Assembly (NCBI GenBank): GCA_025355485.1 | Contig: JANXZP010000054.1 | Coordinates: 1-9,387 of the forward strand | From: Pseudomonadota bacterium | GTDB lineage: Bacteria; Pseudomonadota; Gammaproteobacteria; Xanthomonadales; Xanthomonadaceae | DNA length: 9,387 nt | Direction: 5' to 3' | Part shown: positions 6,822 through 9,387 of the stretch, one piece after another | Layout: the number at the start of each line of letters is the position of its first letter | Position numbering within the stretch: position 1 is the first letter of the stretch | The notes under the pieces: generated by a model | Told to the model about the DNA's origin: nothing | What the model saw: only the letters and a program-made list of their open reading frames with translations | The model's database searches: none | Translations under genes and position numbers: made by a program

Positions 6822-6851
6822 AGAAAGGCCGGCAGAGATGCCGGCCTTTCT
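6822..6851. terminator. Bidirectional hairpin terminator between convergent genes
   Basis: A perfect 13-bp inverted repeat (6822-6834 with 6839-6851; arms AGAAAGGCCGGCA and TGCCGGCCTTTCT) has a 4-nt GAGA loop. The arm ends give a short T-rich tail on both strands (CTTTCT), so it can stop the glycine-zipper gene from the left and the alcohol dehydrogenase gene from the right. Its last base is the first plus-strand base of the dehydrogenase stop codon. Confidence 0.85.
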
Positions 6852-7897
6852 CATTTGCGCAGACTGGCGATATCGATCACGAAACGGTAGCGCACGTCGG
6901 CGCGGAGCATGCGCTCGTAGGCATCGTTGATCTGATCCATGCGGATCAGTTCGATATCCGATGCGACGCCGTGTTCGGCGCAGAAGTCGAGCATCTCCTG
7001 GGTCTGCGCGATGCCGCCGATCAGCGAGCCGGCGAGCGTGCGGCGTCGCATGATCAGTCCGAACGCCGCGACCGTGGATGGCTGCTCGGGGACGCCGAGC
7101 AGGATCATGCAGCCGTCGGTTTTCAGCAGCGCAAGGTACGCGTTGTAGTCATGCGGCGCCGAGACGGTGTCGATGATGAAATCGAATTGCCCGGCGAGTC
7201 GCTTGAACGTGTCGGCATCGCGGGTCGGAGCGAATGCATGCGCGCCCAGCGCCAGTGCATCCGCGCGCTTGAACTCCGACGTGCTCAACACGGTGATGTT
7301 CGCGCCGAACGCGCGGCCGATTTTCACCGCCATATGGCCGAGCCCTCCGAGCCCCACCACCGCGATGCTGTCGCCCGCTTTCACCCCGAAATGGCGCATC
7401 GGCGAATACGTGGTGATGCCGGCGCACAACAGCGGCGCGGCGCGATCGAGTGGAATCGAGGGCGGAATCCGCAACACATACTTCTGGTCGACCACGATGC
7501 GCGTCGAGTAGCCGCCATGGGTCGGTAGGCCTTCCTTGTCGCGCGCGTTGTAGGTCGCGGTCATGCCGTGTTCGCAATATTGTTCCTCGCCGGCGCGGCA
7601 GGATGCGCATTCGCGGCAGGAATCGACAAAGCAACCGACACCGACCGCATCACCGATCGCGAACGTCGACACCGCGCTGCCAAGCGCCGCGACGCGGCCG
7701 ACGATCTCGTGTCCCGGCACCATCGGGAAAATGCCGTGCCCCCATTCGTCGCGCGCCTGGTGGATGTCGGAGTGGCAGACGCCGCAATACTCGATGTCGA
7801 TGACGACATCGTCAACGCGCGGCGCGCGGCGTTCGATCGAGAATGGCGCCAGCGGAGCCTTGGCGGTTTGCGCTGCATAAGCCGGGGTCAGGGTCAT
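6851..7897 (-). CDS. Zinc-dependent, probably NADP(H)-linked alcohol dehydrogenase (YahK/cinnamyl-alcohol-dehydrogenase-like)
   Basis: Cytoplasmic medium-chain oxidoreductase interconverting alcohols and aldehydes; 348 residues, normal length. The catalytic zinc site is formed by Cys41 in CGVCHSD, His63 in PGHE and Cys158 in LLCAGITTY. Structural zinc cysteines are Cys94, 97, 100 and 108. The Rossmann motif GLGGLG is at 182-187, and the following VLSTSEFKR, with Ser/Thr and basic residues after the second strand, suggests NADP(H) preference, as in the YahK/CAD group. The frame is open for 76 more codons upstream, but ATG 7897 has a strong GGAGGA 5 nt before it and begins with the expected N-terminal strand, so the longer reading is rejected. 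The gene ends in the shared terminator. Substrate is not predictable from sequence; broad-range aldehyde reduction is common in this group. Confidence 0.94.
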   Translation of the reverse strand: MTLTPAYAAQTAKAPLAPFSIERRAPRVDDVVIDIEYCGVCHSDIHQARDEWGHGIFPMVPGHEIVGRVAALGSAVSTFAIGDAVGVGCFVDSCRECASCRAGEEQYCEHGMTATYNARDKEGLPTHGGYSTRIVVDQKYVLRIPPSIPLDRAAPLLCAGITTYSPMRHFGVKAGDSIAVVGLGGLGHMAVKIGRAFGANITVLSTSEFKRADALALGAHAFAPTRDADTFKRLAGQFDFIIDTVSAPHDYNAYLALLKTDGCMILLGVPEQPSTVAAFGLIMRRRTLAGSLIGGIAQTQEMLDFCAEHGVASDIELIRMDQINDAYERMLRADVRYRFVIDIASLRK

Positions 7898-7923
7898 GAC
7901 TATCCTCCGCGATACGGACGAGC

Positions 7924-7953
7924 ATCGTAACGGATGCGCCGAACATGCGTCAT
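7924..7953 (-). promoter_or_regulatory. Candidate promoter for the alcohol dehydrogenase gene
   Basis: On the minus strand, ATGACG (plus 7948-7953) and TACGAT (plus 7924-7929) are separated by 18 bp, and the -10 lies 27 bp upstream of the start codon. Each hexamer is a partial match to sigma-70 consensus, so this is tentative. Confidence 0.3.
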
Positions 7954-8387
7954 CGTGCTGCGCGACAATCCGACTTCGCAAAACCAGCGGCCATGCAGGC
8001 GGACTATTCGCTATCGTGCGCGGTGTCCGCCACATCGATCGACCGTGCTCACGTAACAAGCCCGCAGCATCGAAGCAGTCGCACCCATTCCGCGTTCGGT
8101 AGCGGACAGACGCCGCCACAGCCACGGCGAATCATGCCGGTTCGCGAATGGGCCGCAAGGAGGCGGCCTGCAAGTGTTGCATCGGGTTTATCGCATCAAG
8201 GACTACGGGCTTGCGGGACGCGCTTTCCTCAAGAGCCTTGGCGCGCGGCGTTGACGAAGTATGCATTTGTACAACGCGTTATCGCCGCGCTTGCGGAATG
8301 CGGCGGGGCGACGGCGTGCCGTTTTCCCCCTGCCGCCGCGGATTCGCACTACCCGCACGATCGATTTCCTGCTGCTGGATGTGTCGC

Positions 8388-8441
8388 GCGTGAAAAGCAG
8401 GTGAAAGCGACGTTCACGCCAATTTCGCGCCAACGCGCGAA
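8388..8441. repeat. Cluster of small direct and inverted repeats upstream of the DUF4331 gene
   Basis: GTGAAA occurs at 8390-8395 and 8401-8406, 11 bp apart, and is followed by the inverted form TTCAC at 8413-8417. The outer copy forms a longer inverted repeat GCGTGAA/TTCACGC (8388-8394 with 8413-8419). Right after it is a perfect 7-bp inverted repeat TTCGCGC-CAAC-GCGCGAA (8424-8441). The near-helical spacing is operator-like. The cluster lies about 180-230 bp before the DUF4331 start, so any link to that gene is inferred. Confidence 0.5.
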
Positions 8442-8619
8442 TGCTCGCTCGAAGCGCAACGGCCGATGCGCCGAAACAGCCTCCGCAATATCGGCAGCGA
8501 ACAGACCACGAAACCCCCGCAAGGTTCACCGCCCGACCGTACATGGCATCAGCGAATGCAAATCGCAAATTGCCATCGTTTTCGGCCTTCGTCATCACCC
8601 TCTTCAAGGAAGAGATCCC

Positions 8620-9387
8620 ATGAACGCATTCGACATGAAGCGCACGCCCATCGCTCTCGCCATCGCCGGACTGATGCTCGCCGGCGCCGTATTCGCTTCC
8701 AGCCATCGTGAAGCGCCGTTGATCACCCAGACCCCGAAAGTCGACGGCACCGATTTCTACATGTTCCGCAGCTACGAGGCCGGCCGCGACGGTTACGTGA
8801 CCTTCCTCGCCAATTATTCGCCGCTGGAGGACGCCTACGGCGGTCCGAACTATTTCAGTCTCGATCCCAACGCGTTGTACGAGATCAAGATCGACAACAA
8901 CGGCGATGCGCTCCCCGACATCACCTATCAATTCCGTTTCCAGAACAGCTACCAGAACCGCACGGTCAACGTGAACGGCGTGCAGGTTGCGGTGCCGCTG
9001 AGCAACATCGGCCAGTTCGGCAGCACGCCGACCGCCAACGACGGCGTCAAGAACCTGATCGAGACCTACAGCGTCACCAGTGTCCGTGGGAGCGCCTCAT
9101 CGGTTCCGGCCAACAATCTCAGCAATGGCGGCACGACGTTCCGCAAACCCTTCGACAACATCGGCACCAAGTCGATCCCGAACTACGCGGCCTATGCCGA
9201 CAGCCATATCTTCCGGATCGGCCTGGACGGTTGCGGCGAAGGCCGGGTGTTCGTCGGCCAGCGCAAGGAAGGTTTCGCGGTTGCGCTCGGCAAGGTATTC
9301 GATCTGATCCACCTCAATCCGCTCGGCCCGACCAACGGCAATCCGAACGAGCTTGCGGACAAGAACATCACCACGATCGCGCTGGAA
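8620..9387 (+). CDS. DUF4331-domain secreted protein (partial; 3' end outside window)
   Basis: Member of the DUF4331 family of exported proteins, whose biochemical role is unknown. The frame is open from ATG 8620 to the window edge (256 codons). A signal peptide is clear: basic KR at 7-8, hydrophobic core 11-24, probable cleavage after AVFA at 26. The mature protein would start with SSHREAPLI, the family's hallmark N-terminus, followed by VDGTDFYMFRSYE (41-53), NYSPLEDAYGGPNYF (65-79) and IDNNGDALPDITYQFRF (91-107), where the DNNGD stretch looks like a metal-binding or exposed acidic loop. AAGGAAGAG upstream serves as Shine-Dalgarno sequence for 8620. The ATG at 8635 would give a more standard signal-peptide start but lacks a ribosome site. 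The gene is preceded by a long intergenic region and is probably first in its transcript. Confidence 0.88.
   Translation, partial: MNAFDMKRTPIALAIAGLMLAGAVFASSHREAPLITQTPKVDGTDFYMFRSYEAGRDGYVTFLANYSPLEDAYGGPNYFSLDPNALYEIKIDNNGDALPDITYQFRFQNSYQNRTVNVNGVQVAVPLSNIGQFGSTPTANDGVKNLIETYSVTSVRGSASSVPANNLSNGGTTFRKPFDNIGTKSIPNYAAYADSHIFRIGLDGCGEGRVFVGQRKEGFAVALGKVFDLIHLNPLGPTNGNPNELADKNITTIALE

Larger units (their letters stand above)
7898..8619. other. Gene-free divergent intergenic region (722 bp)
   Basis: I find no convincing gene here: short open frames on both strands lack ribosome sites and recognisable motifs. It should hold the divergent promoters of the alcohol dehydrogenase and DUF4331 genes. 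Visible elements are a candidate minus-strand promoter (7924-7953), a small GCATC/GATGC inverted repeat (7922-7937) overlapping it, a GGCCGC/GCGGCC hairpin without a T-run (8151-8168), and a cluster of repeats at 8388-8441. No remnant of an insertion sequence or known gene was recognised. Confidence 0.6.

Noticed and set aside
5858..7528. 556-codon open frame on the plus strand
   Set aside because: It spans the antisense of the dehydratase and alcohol dehydrogenase genes and overlaps the glycine-zipper gene in another frame; composition is low-complexity Arg/His/Ala and no motif is present.
7898..8125. 76-residue N-terminal extension of the alcohol dehydrogenase
   Set aside because: The family begins close to ATG 7897, which has a strong GGAGGA site; the extension has no similarity to the family or to a targeting signal.
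8151..8168. Terminator at the GGCCGC/GCGGCC inverted repeat
   Set aside because: The stem is only 6 bp, no T-run follows on either strand, and no gene ends nearby.
8203..8931. 242-codon minus-strand frame across the DUF4331 start
   Set aside because: It is antisense to the DUF4331 signal peptide and hallmark SSHREAPL segment and shows no motif of its own.

Overview
The window is high-GC, densely coded bacterial chromosome. The protein signatures and gene style (AceF with one visible lipoyl domain and an Ala/Pro linker, DinB with a VVVAWRGARSVVCAASYEAR-type segment, a DUF4331 secreted protein, a glycine-zipper envelope protein) suggest a gammaproteobacterium of the Lysobacterales (Xanthomonadales), possibly the Rhodanobacteraceae. 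The order and family are an inference from protein style only. There is no sign of a prophage, insertion sequence, CRISPR array, tRNA or rRNA.

Left part (1-2212): the 5' two-thirds or so of aceF (pyruvate dehydrogenase E2) leaves the window on the minus strand. To its right is a 419-bp gene-free stretch holding a clear minus-strand intrinsic terminator, preceded by several inverted repeats that may be a small RNA or a structured leader. Next is a minus-strand TANGO2/NRDE-family gene. It is divergent from dinB, and the 164-bp gap between them carries a striking tandem array of hairpins (2080-2182).

Middle (2213-6343): dinB (DNA polymerase IV) and a large glutamine-dependent asparagine synthetase, asnB, run rightward as separate units. 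asnB has its own Shine-Dalgarno sequence, a candidate promoter and short direct repeats upstream. A minus-strand PLP-dependent threonine/serine-dehydratase-like gene converges on asnB with only 41 bp between the stop codons.

Right part (6344-9387): a small secreted glycine-zipper protein (plus) converges on a zinc alcohol dehydrogenase (minus), and the two share a strong hairpin terminator. A 722-bp gene-free divergent region follows. The window ends inside a DUF4331 secreted protein gene (plus).

The genes do not form one pathway: they cover central carbon metabolism (aceF), translesion DNA synthesis (dinB), nitrogen and amino-acid metabolism (asnB, dehydratase), aldehyde/alcohol redox and the cell envelope. 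I see no new multi-gene system. The signals most worth a second look are non-coding: the tandem hairpin array upstream of dinB and the structured minus-strand region upstream of aceF.
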